A DNA stretch of 64,000 nucleotides from Bacteroidales bacterium (GCA_003249255.1 QKJP01000048.1:186001-250000); one strand, 5' to 3'. Positions 1-9,005 are shown, numbered from the stretch's first letter. Numbers and translations: made by a program. Notes: generated by a model not told the origin, from the letters alone.

Positions 1-362
1 CTGTCAAATGTATTTTATTGGATGATCCGATTCGTCTGAAAAGTTTTGAACCTCATCTAAAAAAAGCTAAAACCAATTTAAGCGTTGCGATTTCTAAACC
101 TTTCTTCTTAGAAGTTATGCCAAAAGGCATTGACAAAGCAGCCAGCATTCAACGCCTTGCTGAAAAACTAAACATAAAGCAGGAAGAAATTATTGCTGTG
201 GGTAATGCAGGAAATGACTTAACAATGGTTGAATATGCCGGTTTAGGCATTTGGGTTGATAATGTAACACCCGAATTAAGAGATAGAGCTGATGCCATTG
301 TTGCATCAAACAACGACGATGGGGTTGCCGAAGTTGTTGATCGCTATATTTTAAACAATTAA
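1..362 (+). CDS. Cof-type HAD-IIB phosphatase, 3' part only
   Basis: The gene is cut by the left edge of the window; the open frame already runs at base 3, so no start is visible and about 119 C-terminal residues remain. They match the end of Cof-like HAD-superfamily hydrolases (cytosolic sugar-phosphate or flavin-phosphate phosphatases): a lysine-bearing PKGIDKAASIQRL segment (motif III, substrate capture) followed by the Mg2+-binding motif IV region and a typical VEYAGLGIWVDN tail. In motif IV the usual GD..ND reads GNAGND, so the first acidic residue is Asn while the second Asp is kept. Family membership is fairly sure; the substrate cannot be told from this fragment. Confidence 0.8.
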   Translation, partial: VKCILLDDPIRLKSFEPHLKKAKTNLSVAISKPFFLEVMPKGIDKAASIQRLAEKLNIKQEEIIAVGNAGNDLTMVEYAGLGIWVDNVTPELRDRADAIVASNNDDGVAEVVDRYILNN

Positions 363-783
363 GCTGAATTTTAGAAAACGCACCATTGATTAACTCCTAT
401 TTAGCTAAACAAATAACATCAATAATAAAAATTGATGACTATTTAAACTTTCTGAATGTCCGCAATTATGCATAATGCAAAAGCAATTAATATACCGACC
501 AAAAATATCAACACGAGACGCAGGCCTGCCCGATGCAGGCGGGGACACTGAGTTGTATAGTTGAACTTTATAAACTCAGTGCTTTTGTGCCTCAGTGTTA
601 AAATAATTATGCGTAAAAACGGATATACGTTATAAACTTTATAGTTATATAAATAATGCTATGCCTGGTTGTAAAAATGCATGATCGATGAATTTAGTTG
701 GACTTTTTGAAGCTTTTCTATACCATAACACGTAAAAGTTATGATCTTTGTAGATAGATAAAAGTTAGATAGAAAACAGATCA
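363..783. other. intergenic region, 421 nt, with degenerate repeat sequence
   Basis: No gene is supported here. The stretch holds a decayed repeat copy (separate entry at 460-581) and, at about 721-745, a run of CCATAACA plus AAAAGTT that reappears in altered form at about 1948-1970 on the other side of the capA-like gene. A near-consensus -7 element (GATCTTTG, about 743-750) lies 34 nt before the capA-like start and may belong to its promoter. Confidence 0.6.
460..581 (+). repeat. degenerate dispersed repeat, copy A, with two hairpins
   Basis: The segment begins CCGCAATTATGCATA and continues with an AAAAATATCAACACGAGAC stretch; a related string, altered by small indels, occurs at 1973-2045 on the other side of the capA-like gene. 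Two inverted repeats lie inside: GCCTGC/GCAGGC around a 5-nt loop (about 524-540), and CACTGAGTT (546-554) with AACTCAGTG (573-581) around 18 nt. The CACTGAG/CTCAGTG strings resemble the short low-complexity repeats scattered between genes in many Bacteroidota; that comparison is from memory. Confidence 0.55.
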
Positions 784-1854
784 ATGAAAACCATTACCAT
801 TATAAGCCTCTTTTTAGTTTCATTTATAACAAACGCTCAGAACACAGATACCTTAAAACTCCTATTTATTGGAGACATCATGGGGCACGATACTCAAATT
901 AGAGGAGCACAAACAACTCAGAACACTTATGATTACAATCCTGTTTTTGCCTATCTACATGAAGAAATCCGCAAAGCAGACATTGCAATTGCAAATCTGG
1001 AAGTAACATTAGCAGGTCCACCCCACAAAGGCTATCCACAATTCTCATCTCCTGACGCGCTAGCTGAAGCATGCAAGGGAGCCGGTATAGATATTTTTGT
1101 AACAGCTAACAACCATTGTGTAGACAGAGGAAAACAAGGTCTGGACAGGACTTGCAAAGTTTTGGATTCGTTGGAAATTCCTCGAACAGGAACTTTCTTT
1201 AATAAAGAAGATTATGAAAAAAACAATCCTTTTGTTTTTGAAGTAAACAACATTAAAATAGCTCTTCTTAATTATACTTATGGAACCAATGGATTACCGG
1301 TAACCCCACCTAATATCGTTAACCACATTGATACATTATCAATGGCCAAAGACATACAAAAAGCTAAAGAAAACCATCCGGATCAAATCATTGCTTTTGT
1401 ACATTGGGGCAGAGAATATCAAACAACCCCAAATGAAAAAGAACAAAAAGTCGCGCAATTCCTGTGGCGCAATGGCGTTAAAATAATAATTGGCTCACAC
1501 CCTCATGTTTTACAACCATTTCACTACGACCAAGAAAAAGGTGAAGTCGTTGTTTACAGCATGGGCAATTTTGTATCCAACCAAAGGGATGCGTTAACAG
1601 ATGGTGGAGCCATGACTCAAGTTATACTAACCAAAAAAGGAAATTCGTGTAAAGTGATTGATGCAAGCTATCAACTTACATGGGTACATACTCCTGTGCT
1701 TAATGGAAAAAAAGTTTTCTACATTTTACCGGCGGCTAAATACGAAAATAACTTTTTTGACAGTGATACAATAGCTCATGCTAAGCTATTAGAATATACA
1801 AAAGCGGCTAGGGAAATAATGAGCAACAACACGAGTTTTGACGAAGCAGAATAA
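784..1854 (+). CDS. CapA family exported phosphoesterase-like protein (first of two)
   Basis: The 356-residue product starts with a signal peptide (about 1-18, cleavage after TNA) and then has the CapA/PGA_cap metallophosphatase-like fold. Visible family signatures are FIGDIMGH near residue 30 (usual GD.M metal-site motif), IAIANLEVTLAG, VTANNHCVDRG (usual NNH..D), a central VHWGREY, GSHPHVLQP and the C-terminal YSMGNFVSN. CapA proteins take part in poly-gamma-glutamate capsule work in Bacillus, but most Bacteroidota members are uncharacterised periplasmic hydrolases and no capBC genes are nearby, so capsule function is not implied. It stands alone between repeat-bearing spacers. A second, distinct CapA-like protein lies at 7599-8741. 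Confidence 0.85.
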   Translation: MKTITIISLFLVSFITNAQNTDTLKLLFIGDIMGHDTQIRGAQTTQNTYDYNPVFAYLHEEIRKADIAIANLEVTLAGPPHKGYPQFSSPDALAEACKGAGIDIFVTANNHCVDRGKQGLDRTCKVLDSLEIPRTGTFFNKEDYEKNNPFVFEVNNIKIALLNYTYGTNGLPVTPPNIVNHIDTLSMAKDIQKAKENHPDQIIAFVHWGREYQTTPNEKEQKVAQFLWRNGVKIIIGSHPHVLQPFHYDQEKGEVVVYSMGNFVSNQRDALTDGGAMTQVILTKKGNSCKVIDASYQLTWVHTPVLNGKKVFYILPAAKYENNFFDSDTIAHAKLLEYTKAAREIMSNNTSFDEAE

Positions 1855-2168
1855 AGACTTCATAAAAATCACTCTCGCTAAGACGCGAAGGCACAACGAA
1901 AAACACATTATTCTACAAATAAGTTATCAACATAAATACGCTGTTTTTACCATAACATAAAAGTTCGGATCACCGCAATTATGCATAAGCAATTGGCATA
2001 ACACCAAAAAATCAACACGGAGACTCAGGGGCACAGAGGTTAAAGAATTAAGTCACAACCCTTGACGTCATTGCTTCTCTTTGTAGATGTTTCTTCACCA
2101 TAGCCCTATGCTTGCTTTATGATACTTGCAAACATTCAAATTGGTCTCCAATCGACCCACATAAACAC
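1855..2168. other. intergenic region with repeat fragments
   Basis: No ORF of note. It contains a CTAAGACGCGAAGGCACAA string (about 1879-1897) of the short dispersed type seen again near 8760, and repeat copy B (separate entry). It leads into the shared terminator upstream of the alaS stop. Confidence 0.5.
1948..2045 (+). repeat. degenerate dispersed repeat, copy B
   Basis: It begins TACCATAACATAAAAGTTC, similar to about 721-740, and continues CCGCAATTATGCATA then ATCAACACGGAGACTCAGG, similar to 460-520. The order of the two blocks differs from the left flank, so this is a rearranged or decayed copy. Together with copy A it flanks the capA-like gene in direct orientation. No terminal inverted repeats or target duplication are evident by eye. 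Confidence 0.5.
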
Positions 2169-2198
2169 AAAAGGCCATTCAAGTTGAATGGCCTTTTT
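2169..2198. terminator. bidirectional intrinsic terminator between capA-like gene and alaS
   Basis: A 14-bp inverted repeat, AAAAGGCCATTCAA (2169-2182) and TTGAATGGCCTTTT (2184-2197), folds into a strong hairpin with A/T tracts on both sides. It lies 26 nt past the alaS stop, so it most likely ends alaS transcription on the minus strand, and it can also stop plus-strand reads from the capA-like gene. Confidence 0.75.
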
Positions 2199-2223
2199 AC
2201 TTAATATCTATCTAATTTTCGAA

Positions 2224-4860
2224 CTAATTTTCCAATTGAGATTTGACTAATGCAATCGCATCTTCAATGGCAGAATCTAAACCGGTTAAATTTTTACCTC
2301 CGGCAGTTGCGAAGAATGGTTGACCACCACCTCCTCCTTTCATTTTCTTTCCTGCTTCTTTAATAATCGCTACCGCATTTAGTTTCCTTTCATTTACCAA
2401 ATTCTCTGACATCACAACTGCCAACTGAGGATTCCCTTTCACTTCTGCTCCAAGAATGGCAACAAAATCATCTAACTCACCCTTTAGTTGGAAACAAAGA
2501 TCTTTTACAACCTCTCCTAACATAGGTTTAACACGTCCTGAAATAATCTTCACACCACAACAGTCAGTAGCACCGTCAATTAAACTTCTCTTTTCAATGC
2601 CCATGATGCTCCTTTGCATATCTTTCACTTGAGAACTTAATTGGCTGTTTTCAGAAAGTACTCCTTCAATATTCTTAGTTAAGTTTGCAGGATTCTTAAA
2701 CATCGCCTGAATACTCTTAATCATGGCAGATTGCTGCTGCATAAACTCTTCAAATTTATCACCCGTAATAGCTTCAATACGACGAATACCAGACGCGATT
2801 GATGACTCTGAAATAATTTTAAAGAATCCGATTTCACCAGTCGCTTGTACGTGAGTTCCACCACACAATTCGATAGAAGAACCAAATTTAATGGCACGAA
2901 CTAAATCACCATATTTTTCTCCAAATAAGGCAGTAGCTCCCATTTCCTCAGCTTTAGACATGGGAATATCACGCATCTCTTCGAGTTGAATATTGGCTCT
3001 GATTTTTCCATTCACAATGGTTTCTACTTTTTGAATCTCTTCATCGCTCACCTTCTGAAAATGAGAAAAATCAAAACGCAAGTAATCCGGATGAACCAAT
3101 GAACCCTTTTGCTCAACATGATTCCCAAGAACTTCGATTAAAGCCTCTTGTAACAAGTGAGTTGCCGTGTGATTATTGGCCGTTTGCTGACGTTTCACTT
3201 TACTCACTACAGCTTTAAAAGTACCGGCTAAAGAAGAAGGTAATTGAGCTACATGATGAACTATTAAATTATTTTCTTTCTTCGTTTCAAGAATTGATGT
3301 TTTTTCGCCATTACACTCGATGTACCCGGTATCACCAACCTGACCTCCACTTTCGGCATAAAAAGGAGTAATGTTAAACACGAGCTGGTAAAGCTCTTTT
3401 TTCTGAGCAATAATTTTACGGTATCGAGTGATGAACAATTCAGTTTCTAAATAATCATACCCAATAAATTCCTCACGATCATCCTGTTGCAACACCACCC
3501 AATCATCAGTCTCAATACTAGTTGCACTACGGGCACGATCTTTTTGCTTTTGCATTTCCTCCTCAAATTCCTTGCGATTTACAACCAAGTCATTCTCTTT
3601 AAGAATCAATTCCGTTAAATCTAGCGGAAAACCATAGGTATCATACAATTCAAAAGCAACACTTCCACTCACTACATTGTAATTTGCGGCTTTTGTATCC
3701 ACAATGATTTTATCTAACATTCCAATACCGGTTTCTAAAGTGCGTAGGAAAGACTCTTCTTCTTCCTTAATTACCTTAGATACTAAATCTTTTTGCGCCT
3801 CCAATTCAGGATAAGCTTTACCCATTGTGGAAACAAGCGCATCAATCAACCGGTAAATAAAGGCTTCTTTCACATTTAAGAACGTATAGCTATAACGCAC
3901 GGCACGACGTAAAATTCGACGTATCACGTATCCCGCTTTATTATTGGAAGGCAACTGACCATCTGTAATAGAAAAGCAAATCGTACGCATGTGGTCTGCC
4001 ACTACACGCATTGCAATATCAACTTCTTCAGCCTTACCGTATTCAAAACCTGACAATTCAGAAATCTTTGCAATAATTGGAGAAAACACATCCGTATCGT
4101 AATTAGAGTCTTTTTCCTGTACCACACGGCAAAGACGCTCAAATCCCATCCCGGTATCAACGTGCTTATTAGGTAATAGCTCTAACTCTCCATTGGCTTT
4201 ACGGTTGTATTGAATAAATACCAAGTTCCATACTTCTATCACTTCAGGATGATCCATATTCACTAACGAAGCTCCGTCAACCTTAGCACGCTCATCATCG
4301 GCACGAAGGTCCACATGAATTTCAGAGCAAGGTCCACATGGCCCGGTATCTCCCATTTCCCAGAAATTATCTTTCTTATTTCCGTTAATAATGCGCGACT
4401 CATCCACCCATTTAGACCAGAATTTTGCAGCATCTACATCTCTGGATAAGTTATCTTCTTTACTACCCTCAAAAACTGAAACATATAATTTGCTCTTATC
4501 AATTTTTAAGACTTCTGTTAAATACTCCCAGGCCCAATTAATTGCTTCTTCTTTAAAGTAATTTCCAAACGACCAGTTACCAAGCATTTCAAACATGGTA
4601 TGATGATAAGAATCATGTCCTACTTCTTCAAGGTCATTATGCTTACCAGAGACACGCAAACACTTTTGCGAATTAGCAACACGAGGCGATTTTGGCTGAC
4701 TATTTCCAAGAAAAATATCTTTAAATTGATTCATCCCGGCATTTACGAACATCAATGTCGGATCATTTTTAACAACCATTGGAGCAGAAGGCACTATGGT
4801 GTGCTCTTTCGACTTAAAAAACTCTAAGAAACTATTTCTTATTTCTGATGCAGTCATCAT
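2224..4860 (-). CDS. alaS: alanyl-tRNA synthetase
   Basis: The 878-residue protein charges tRNA-Ala in the cytosol. The N-terminal class II catalytic core begins with the [20 protein letters not shown] block and continues through [15 protein letters not shown] and the [12 protein letters not shown] motif. The editing domain that removes mischarged Ser or Gly carries both metal-site motifs, HTATH at about 564-568 and CGGTH at about 666-670. A glycine run (GGGGGG) near residue 845 marks the C-terminal oligomerisation/tRNA-binding (C-Ala) domain. Length is normal for the family. Two adjacent ATG codons (4860 and 4857) can start it. The gene is divergent from an M23 peptidase gene, with overlapping promoter elements between them. 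Confidence 0.98.
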   Translation of the reverse strand: MMTASEIRNSFLEFFKSKEHTIVPSAPMVVKNDPTLMFVNAGMNQFKDIFLGNSQPKSPRVANSQKCLRVSGKHNDLEEVGHDSYHHTMFEMLGNWSFGNYFKEEAINWAWEYLTEVLKIDKSKLYVSVFEGSKEDNLSRDVDAAKFWSKWVDESRIINGNKKDNFWEMGDTGPCGPCSEIHVDLRADDERAKVDGASLVNMDHPEVIEVWNLVFIQYNRKANGELELLPNKHVDTGMGFERLCRVVQEKDSNYDTDVFSPIIAKISELSGFEYGKAEEVDIAMRVVADHMRTICFSITDGQLPSNNKAGYVIRRILRRAVRYSYTFLNVKEAFIYRLIDALVSTMGKAYPELEAQKDLVSKVIKEEEESFLRTLETGIGMLDKIIVDTKAANYNVVSGSVAFELYDTYGFPLDLTELILKENDLVVNRKEFEEEMQKQKDRARSATSIETDDWVVLQQDDREEFIGYDYLETELFITRYRKIIAQKKELYQLVFNITPFYAESGGQVGDTGYIECNGEKTSILETKKENNLIVHHVAQLPSSLAGTFKAVVSKVKRQQTANNHTATHLLQEALIEVLGNHVEQKGSLVHPDYLRFDFSHFQKVSDEEIQKVETIVNGKIRANIQLEEMRDIPMSKAEEMGATALFGEKYGDLVRAIKFGSSIELCGGTHVQATGEIGFFKIISESSIASGIRRIEAITGDKFEEFMQQQSAMIKSIQAMFKNPANLTKNIEGVLSENSQLSSQVKDMQRSIMGIEKRSLIDGATDCCGVKIISGRVKPMLGEVVKDLCFQLKGELDDFVAILGAEVKGNPQLAVVMSENLVNERKLNAVAIIKEAGKKMKGGGGGQPFFATAGGKNLTGLDSAIEDAIALVKSQLEN

Positions 4861-4909
4861 ATATTATTTCTATTTAATCTACAGTCTTTATTCGATCACA
4901 AAAAAATCG

Positions 4910-4939
4910 TTGCAAAGTTAGATTATTTCCATAAATTTG
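4910..4939 (+). promoter_or_regulatory. putative sigma-A promoter for the M23 peptidase gene
   Basis: TTG at 4910-4912, a 19-nt spacer, then TAAATTTG at 4932-4939 match the Bacteroidota -33/-7 consensus. The ATG lies 50 nt further on, leaving a short leader without a Shine-Dalgarno site. Confidence 0.55.
4913..4920 (-). promoter_or_regulatory. putative -7 element for alaS
   Basis: The minus strand reads TAACTTTG, a full match to the Bacteroidota -7 consensus TAnnTTTG, 53 nt before the alaS start. No clear TTG -33 element sits at the right distance, so the call is tentative. It overlaps the spacer of the plus-strand promoter at 4910-4939. Confidence 0.4.
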
Positions 4940-4989
4940 GAGATTTAGAAGTAAATTTTTCACTAACTCCAAAATTCCATATTAAAATC

Positions 4990-5964
4990 ATGTCTAAAGT
5001 TAAGTATAGATATAATCCTGAAACGCTTAGCTACGATAAAATTGAAAGAGGTTACAAGTACTATTTAAAACAAAGTGTATTTTATTTGTCATTCACCTTT
5101 GTTGTTAGTTTAATAGTATATTTCATCTACCCTTATGTTTTTGAAAGTCCGATAGAAAAAAGGCAAAAAAGAGAGATTCAACAAATTTTAGCACAATACG
5201 ATATATTAAATAAAAAGCTTGGACAAGTAGAAAATGTATTAGAAGATGTTCAGCTCAGAGATGAAAATATTTATCGTACTATTTTTATGGCAGACAGTAT
5301 TCCAAACAGCATTCGCCGTGCCGGTTTTGGAGGTGTCAATCGGTATGAATACCTGGACAATCTAGACAATTCAGAGTTGGTTATTTCAACTGCAAAACGT
5401 TTAGACGTTGTCATGAAGCAATTGTATATCCAGACCACTTCTTTTGATGAGGTGATAGAATTAGCCAGACGTAAAGATGAAATGCTTCGATGTGTTCCGG
5501 CCATTATGCCAATCTCAAACAACGATTTAAGAAGAACAGCATCAGGCTGGGGATTTCGCATTCACCCAATCTACAAAATCAAAAAATTTCATTACGGAAT
5601 GGATTTTACGGCTAATATAGGTACTGAAGTTTATTCTACGGGTGATGGAAAAGTCACCAAAATAACGAATGAAAGTACCGGATATGGTAAGCGTATTGAA
5701 ATTGATCATGGCTTTGGGTACATAACTCTTTATGCCCATTTGAGTGAATTCAATGTTAAAGAGGGGCAGAAAGTGAAACGTGGTGATGTTATTGGATACG
5801 TTGGAAACACCGGAACCAGTACAGCAGCTCACTTACATTACGAAGTACACGAAAAAGGACGTAGAGTTAATCCTCAACACTATTACTTTAAAGATGAATT
5901 AACTGCTGAACAATACGATAAAATGATTCAGATTTCACAAAACTCGAATCAAACATTTGATTAA
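4990..5964 (+). CDS. M23 family metallopeptidase, membrane anchored
   Basis: The 324-residue protein has a short cytosolic N-terminus, one transmembrane segment (about residues 29-50), a charged coiled-coil-like stretch (about 56-95) and a C-terminal LytM/peptidase M23 domain (about 180-300). The zinc and catalytic residues are present: H201 and D205 in HYGMD, and H281/H283 in HLH. Such enzymes cut peptidoglycan cross-links or serve as envelope regulators; with all key residues present, an active endopeptidase is expected. It is divergent from alaS, an arrangement I recall as common in Bacteroidota. A strong terminator follows the stop. Confidence 0.92.
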   Translation: MSKVKYRYNPETLSYDKIERGYKYYLKQSVFYLSFTFVVSLIVYFIYPYVFESPIEKRQKREIQQILAQYDILNKKLGQVENVLEDVQLRDENIYRTIFMADSIPNSIRRAGFGGVNRYEYLDNLDNSELVISTAKRLDVVMKQLYIQTTSFDEVIELARRKDEMLRCVPAIMPISNNDLRRTASGWGFRIHPIYKIKKFHYGMDFTANIGTEVYSTGDGKVTKITNESTGYGKRIEIDHGFGYITLYAHLSEFNVKEGQKVKRGDVIGYVGNTGTSTAAHLHYEVHEKGRRVNPQHYYFKDELTAEQYDKMIQISQNSNQTFD

Positions 5965-5989
5965 CACTATCAAGATTAGATAATTAGAT

Positions 5990-6022
5990 AAAATAGGCAA
6001 ACTTAGGTTTGCCTATTTTATT
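5990..6022 (+). terminator. intrinsic terminator after M23 peptidase gene
   Basis: A 13-bp perfect stem, AAAATAGGCAAAC (5990-6002) and GTTTGCCTATTTT (6007-6019), with a 4-nt loop and a T-rich tail, 26 nt after the stop codon. Confidence 0.85.
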
Positions 6023-6301
6023 TTATGAATAATGCTTTATTATTAATCAGAAGGATTGATAGACATATAAGTTCTCAATCAAAACATAGGCTTCTATTAA
6101 TGGCTTACCAATAAATATGAGCATACACTAAACAATTAACAAAGGAGTTCCGCCATGACAAAACTTATTCAAAATAAAACCCACATCTTCTCTCAATATC
6201 TCCGGGCATTCTAAGAAAACAGTCTAATTGCATATGGACCGATCAACAACATAGTATCCACAATAAGCACTATCCCAATAATTTTTCTATTCTCGCAGCT
6301 G
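6023..6301. other. intergenic stretch, no clear gene
   Basis: The only item of note is a 19-codon reading frame at 6155-6214 preceded by AAAGGAG at 6141-6147. Strong Shine-Dalgarno sites are rare in this window, so it may be a remnant of transferred DNA or simply chance. No homologue is recognised. Confidence 0.4.
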
Positions 6302-6925
6302 TTAAATTGAAAGTGAATAACCGATTGAAAGAGTAGGAATAAAATAGGTATCCCATATTTTATGCCTATCATTGTCGTAAAGGCTATTGCCAATCTGAAC
6401 TGGCTTATTGCTCCTACCTTGTGGGCTTTTGATATAATAAAGCGCTCCCAATCTTGGTGTTAGGTAGAAACCTTTATAAACATACCAAACATATCCTATT
6501 TCCATCCCCAACAAATCGGAATTAAGTTTTTTCGAAATGCCAGAACTTTTTTCCGTAACAATCTGCATTTTATTATGGTACATGAACCGTGTAAAAAAAC
6601 CTTTATCGGTTTTTCCATTCCAGAAATAGCTGTAATGAATGGAATAAATATGTTCTATTGTAAGATCAAACTCTTCGGGCTTGCCACTAAAAAAGGAATT
6701 TGGGGCAGGAAAATGATGATAACCCATTTCGAAGCTATGTGCACCCTTGCGTAATCCAAAATAGTTTGCGTATCCGCCGGTAGAGAACAGAATTCCTAAA
6801 TCTACTTCAGAGAAAATCTTCCAATTAGAATTTGTAGGCACATTTTTTATTGAATCGGCATTTTGGCCAAACCCCTGTGCTGCAAACCCAATAATAACAA
6901 GTAAAGTAAATGCTTTTGTTTTCAT
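6302..6925 (-). CDS. hypothetical exported outer-membrane-type protein
   Basis: The 207-residue product has a clear signal peptide (about 1-20, ending GFGQ) and then alternating polar/aromatic strands rich in Tyr, Phe and Gly, with a final aromatic/hydrophobic strand (PTLSIGYSLSI). This suggests a small eight-stranded outer-membrane beta-barrel. I do not recognise a named family. It lies 79 nt downstream of a Crp-like regulator on the same strand, so the two may be co-transcribed and the regulator may control it; that is inference from position only. Confidence 0.6.
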   Translation of the reverse strand: MKTKAFTLLVIIGFAAQGFGQNADSIKNVPTNSNWKIFSEVDLGILFSTGGYANYFGLRKGAHSFEMGYHHFPAPNSFFSGKPEEFDLTIEHIYSIHYSYFWNGKTDKGFFTRFMYHNKMQIVTEKSSGISKKLNSDLLGMEIGYVWYVYKGFYLTPRLGALYYIKSPQGRSNKPVQIGNSLYDNDRHKIWDTYFIPTLSIGYSLSI

Positions 6926-7004
6926 TTTGTGAGTATTTAATTATACTCACAAAAGTCAATATAATCCAACACTCAGAAAGAAGACATTTGTCTATAAATG
7001 AATA

Positions 7005-7565
7005 TCAGATATTGTTTCTTATCCGGCTTAAATGGCGGGGTGTTACGCCTATCAGTGAGGATAAGTATTTTAACGGGATTAGTTGGATAAGTTCAGGCTC
7101 CTCCTTAATTAATTTTGAATACCGCTCTTCGGGTTTTAGCGTAATATAATCGAACCGGCTATCATCGAGGCAAACAAGTAATTGCTTTAATACAGAAACA
7201 TAAAAATCTTTAAATCCCAAAATTTTGTTTTGTAAATTTTCAAAATCTTCATGCTTAATTACCCAAACCTGCGAATCAACTAATGCCTTTATACTTTCTC
7301 TCGACGGTTGTTTTGCAAAAAAACTTGGAACCGATAAAACAAAATCATTCTTTAAAGCAATGTAGGTTGTTATTTCTTCTGCATCGTTTTCATAAAAAAA
7401 CTGAAACATGCCAGTTTCAACAAACCCTAAATAGTCCGCAACAAGGTTACTTTTAATAAATAACTCACCGCTCTTAAACTGTTTTGAAACAAACCAATTC
7501 GAAATTTCTATTGCATCGGATTCTGCAAATCCGAACTCTTTAAAAATATTCTGAAGTTGATTCAT
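7005..7565 (-). CDS. Crp/Fnr family transcriptional regulator
   Basis: The 186-residue protein has an N-terminal cyclic-nucleotide-binding-like beta-roll (about 10-115; FKSGELFIKSN, ADYLGFVETGMFQFFY and a DFVLSVPSFF segment) and a C-terminal helix-turn-helix ending IPLKYLSSLIGVTPRHLSRI, the usual recognition-helix form in Bacteroidota Crp-like regulators. The beta-roll lacks an obvious cAMP-binding Arg-Ser motif, so the ligand is unknown. It sits between a CapA-like gene and an outer-membrane-type gene, all on the minus strand. Confidence 0.85.
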   Translation of the reverse strand: MNQLQNIFKEFGFAESDAIEISNWFVSKQFKSGELFIKSNLVADYLGFVETGMFQFFYENDAEEITTYIALKNDFVLSVPSFFAKQPSRESIKALVDSQVWVIKHEDFENLQNKILGFKDFYVSVLKQLLVCLDDSRFDYITLKPEERYSKLIKEEPELIQLIPLKYLSSLIGVTPRHLSRIRNNI

Positions 7566-7598
7566 AGCAATTACAAAAACAGGTAGAAAATCGTTTTT

Positions 7599-8741
7599 TT
7601 ATGGTCGCAAACTATAACTCTTGGTATCTAATTCAATTTGCACTTTTTCAAAAGTTGGCAACATTGGAATTTTTTGATCCAGTACCATGTAGAAAGTCCC
7701 ATCATCCTCAAACAACAAGCGATCATTCAATTCCGGAAAATCAATCCTGGTTAATTCACGCATTTTAAAAATGACTCTTTTTAAAGGATCTTTCAACACG
7801 CCTTTTCCTTTTTGCTGATAGAAGGGATGAATTTTTCCTTTAACCATTCTTCCATCCTCATCTAACCACACTTGAGCAACCGGAGATAAACCATTAGGGC
7901 CATTTATGTTAAACTGACTGTAGGTGCAAAAATTTCCTAAACTATAGGCAATAAAACGTCCTTTATAAACCTCAATCGCCCTTGGCACATGCGGCCCATG
8001 ACCAAACACAACATCAGCTCCAGCATCTATTAATGTGTGTGCAAATTCATAAACATTACCTCGGTTCTCGCCATAAAAAGTTTCAGTTTGTCGAGTAATA
8101 TGCTGATGCTTTCCTCCTTCGGCGCCTCCATGAAATGAAACAACAACATAATCACATTCATTAGTCAGCTTTTTAACTATGGCCTTTGCATTTTCCAGAT
8201 CTTTAATTTGAACTGTACCGGTATTAGGAGCAAAAGCACATAAGCCAACTTTTTTCCCATTACTCACAATAATATCATAAGGCTGATCTATAATTCCGGC
8301 ATAAGCTATACCCATGCTATCAAGAAGTTGGCGCGTATTCTTCAAGCCTGGAGGACCAAAATCCCGAATGTGGTTATTGGCCAAGCTAACCATATCAAAA
8401 CCGATTTGATCTAAAACCTTTGCATAAGAGCTTGGCGTTTTAAAAGCATAACACTTAGTTGTATCCTTACAGCTTTTATACACTTCACCCTCATCTAAAA
8501 AAGCACCCTCCAGGTTTCCAAAAACCACATCGGCTGTCTGAAAAACGGAATCTACAGCTTGTACCAAAGGCCATGGATTATTAAATGGTGGCAAGCCTGC
8601 TTTGGTAGGAAAATGGGTACCATACATCATATCCCCTACTCCAACGATTGAAAACCCAGCTTGATGGGATAATTCTTGAGCTTGGGATTCAATAACGACG
8701 AATTGTAAAAACAACCCCAAAACTAATGTATATAATTTCAT
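7599..8741 (-). CDS. CapA family exported phosphoesterase-like protein (second of two)
   Basis: I start it at the ATG at 8741 (380 residues) because this gives a clean signal peptide (MKLYTLVLGLFLQFVV, cleavage after SQA). The open frame extends 30 nt further upstream, but that part is dispersed-repeat sequence and encodes nothing signal-like. CapA signatures are present: GVGDMMYGTHFP, VVFGNLEGAF, VSLANNHIRDFG, VVSFHGGAEGG, VFGHGPHVPR and YSLGNFCTY. Compared with the copy at 784-1854, the central motif has HGG rather than HWG. Role and substrate are unknown; no capsule operon is nearby. It is upstream of, and probably co-oriented for transcription with, the Crp-like gene. Confidence 0.82.
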   Translation of the reverse strand: MKLYTLVLGLFLQFVVIESQAQELSHQAGFSIVGVGDMMYGTHFPTKAGLPPFNNPWPLVQAVDSVFQTADVVFGNLEGAFLDEGEVYKSCKDTTKCYAFKTPSSYAKVLDQIGFDMVSLANNHIRDFGPPGLKNTRQLLDSMGIAYAGIIDQPYDIIVSNGKKVGLCAFAPNTGTVQIKDLENAKAIVKKLTNECDYVVVSFHGGAEGGKHQHITRQTETFYGENRGNVYEFAHTLIDAGADVVFGHGPHVPRAIEVYKGRFIAYSLGNFCTYSQFNINGPNGLSPVAQVWLDEDGRMVKGKIHPFYQQKGKGVLKDPLKRVIFKMRELTRIDFPELNDRLLFEDDGTFYMVLDQKIPMLPTFEKVQIELDTKSYSLRP

Positions 8742-8810
8742 CTGTTTATAATTTTCACACAAAGACGCCAAGACACCAAAGAAAATTTATTCTCCCGATA
8801 GCTATCGGGA
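8742..8810. repeat. short dispersed repeat and 18-bp perfect palindrome
   Basis: The segment contains CACAAAGACGCCAAGACACC (about 8758-8777), similar in type to 1879-1897, followed by the perfect palindrome TCCCGATAGCTATCGGGA at 8793-8810. It lies in the probable 5' leader of the second capA-like gene. The palindrome could be part of a repeat element or an operator; no second copy is seen in the window. Confidence 0.5.
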
Positions 8811-8865
8811 TTCCTGTGAGTAACGTTTTTGTATGTGTTTCACAATGCATGATTTGATAACGTCA

Positions 8866-8873
8866 CAAAGGTA
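8866..8873 (-). promoter_or_regulatory. putative -7 element for second capA-like gene
   Basis: The minus strand reads TACCTTTG, matching TAnnTTTG, about 125 nt before the start at 8741. No convincing -33 TTG is placed correctly. If used, the leader would include the palindrome at 8793-8810. Confidence 0.35.
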
Positions 8874-9005
8874 ATACTTCTAAAACAATCGGATCACTTT
8901 AGTGTTTGGGGATTAAACAAATATCTTATAATATTGTATTTCAAGCTTTGATGGTTTAACCAAAGCGTTACTCACTAATAAATAAGATCATACAATTAGT
9001 TTAAC

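Noticed and set aside
4600-4827. Plus-strand frame opposite alaS and similar antisense frames elsewhere
   Set aside because: They lie wholly within confident genes on the other strand and show no family motif or signal peptide.
6155-6214. A 19-codon ORF with a good AAAGGAG site upstream
   Set aside because: Too short and without a known family to call a gene; kept only as a note in the intergenic entry.
784-8741. Poly-gamma-glutamate capsule locus
   Set aside because: The two CapA-like proteins are not accompanied by capB or capC and lie apart from each other.
8742-8771. N-terminal extension of the second CapA-like protein
   Set aside because: The added ten residues lie in dispersed-repeat DNA and spoil the signal peptide; the ATG at 8741 is better.
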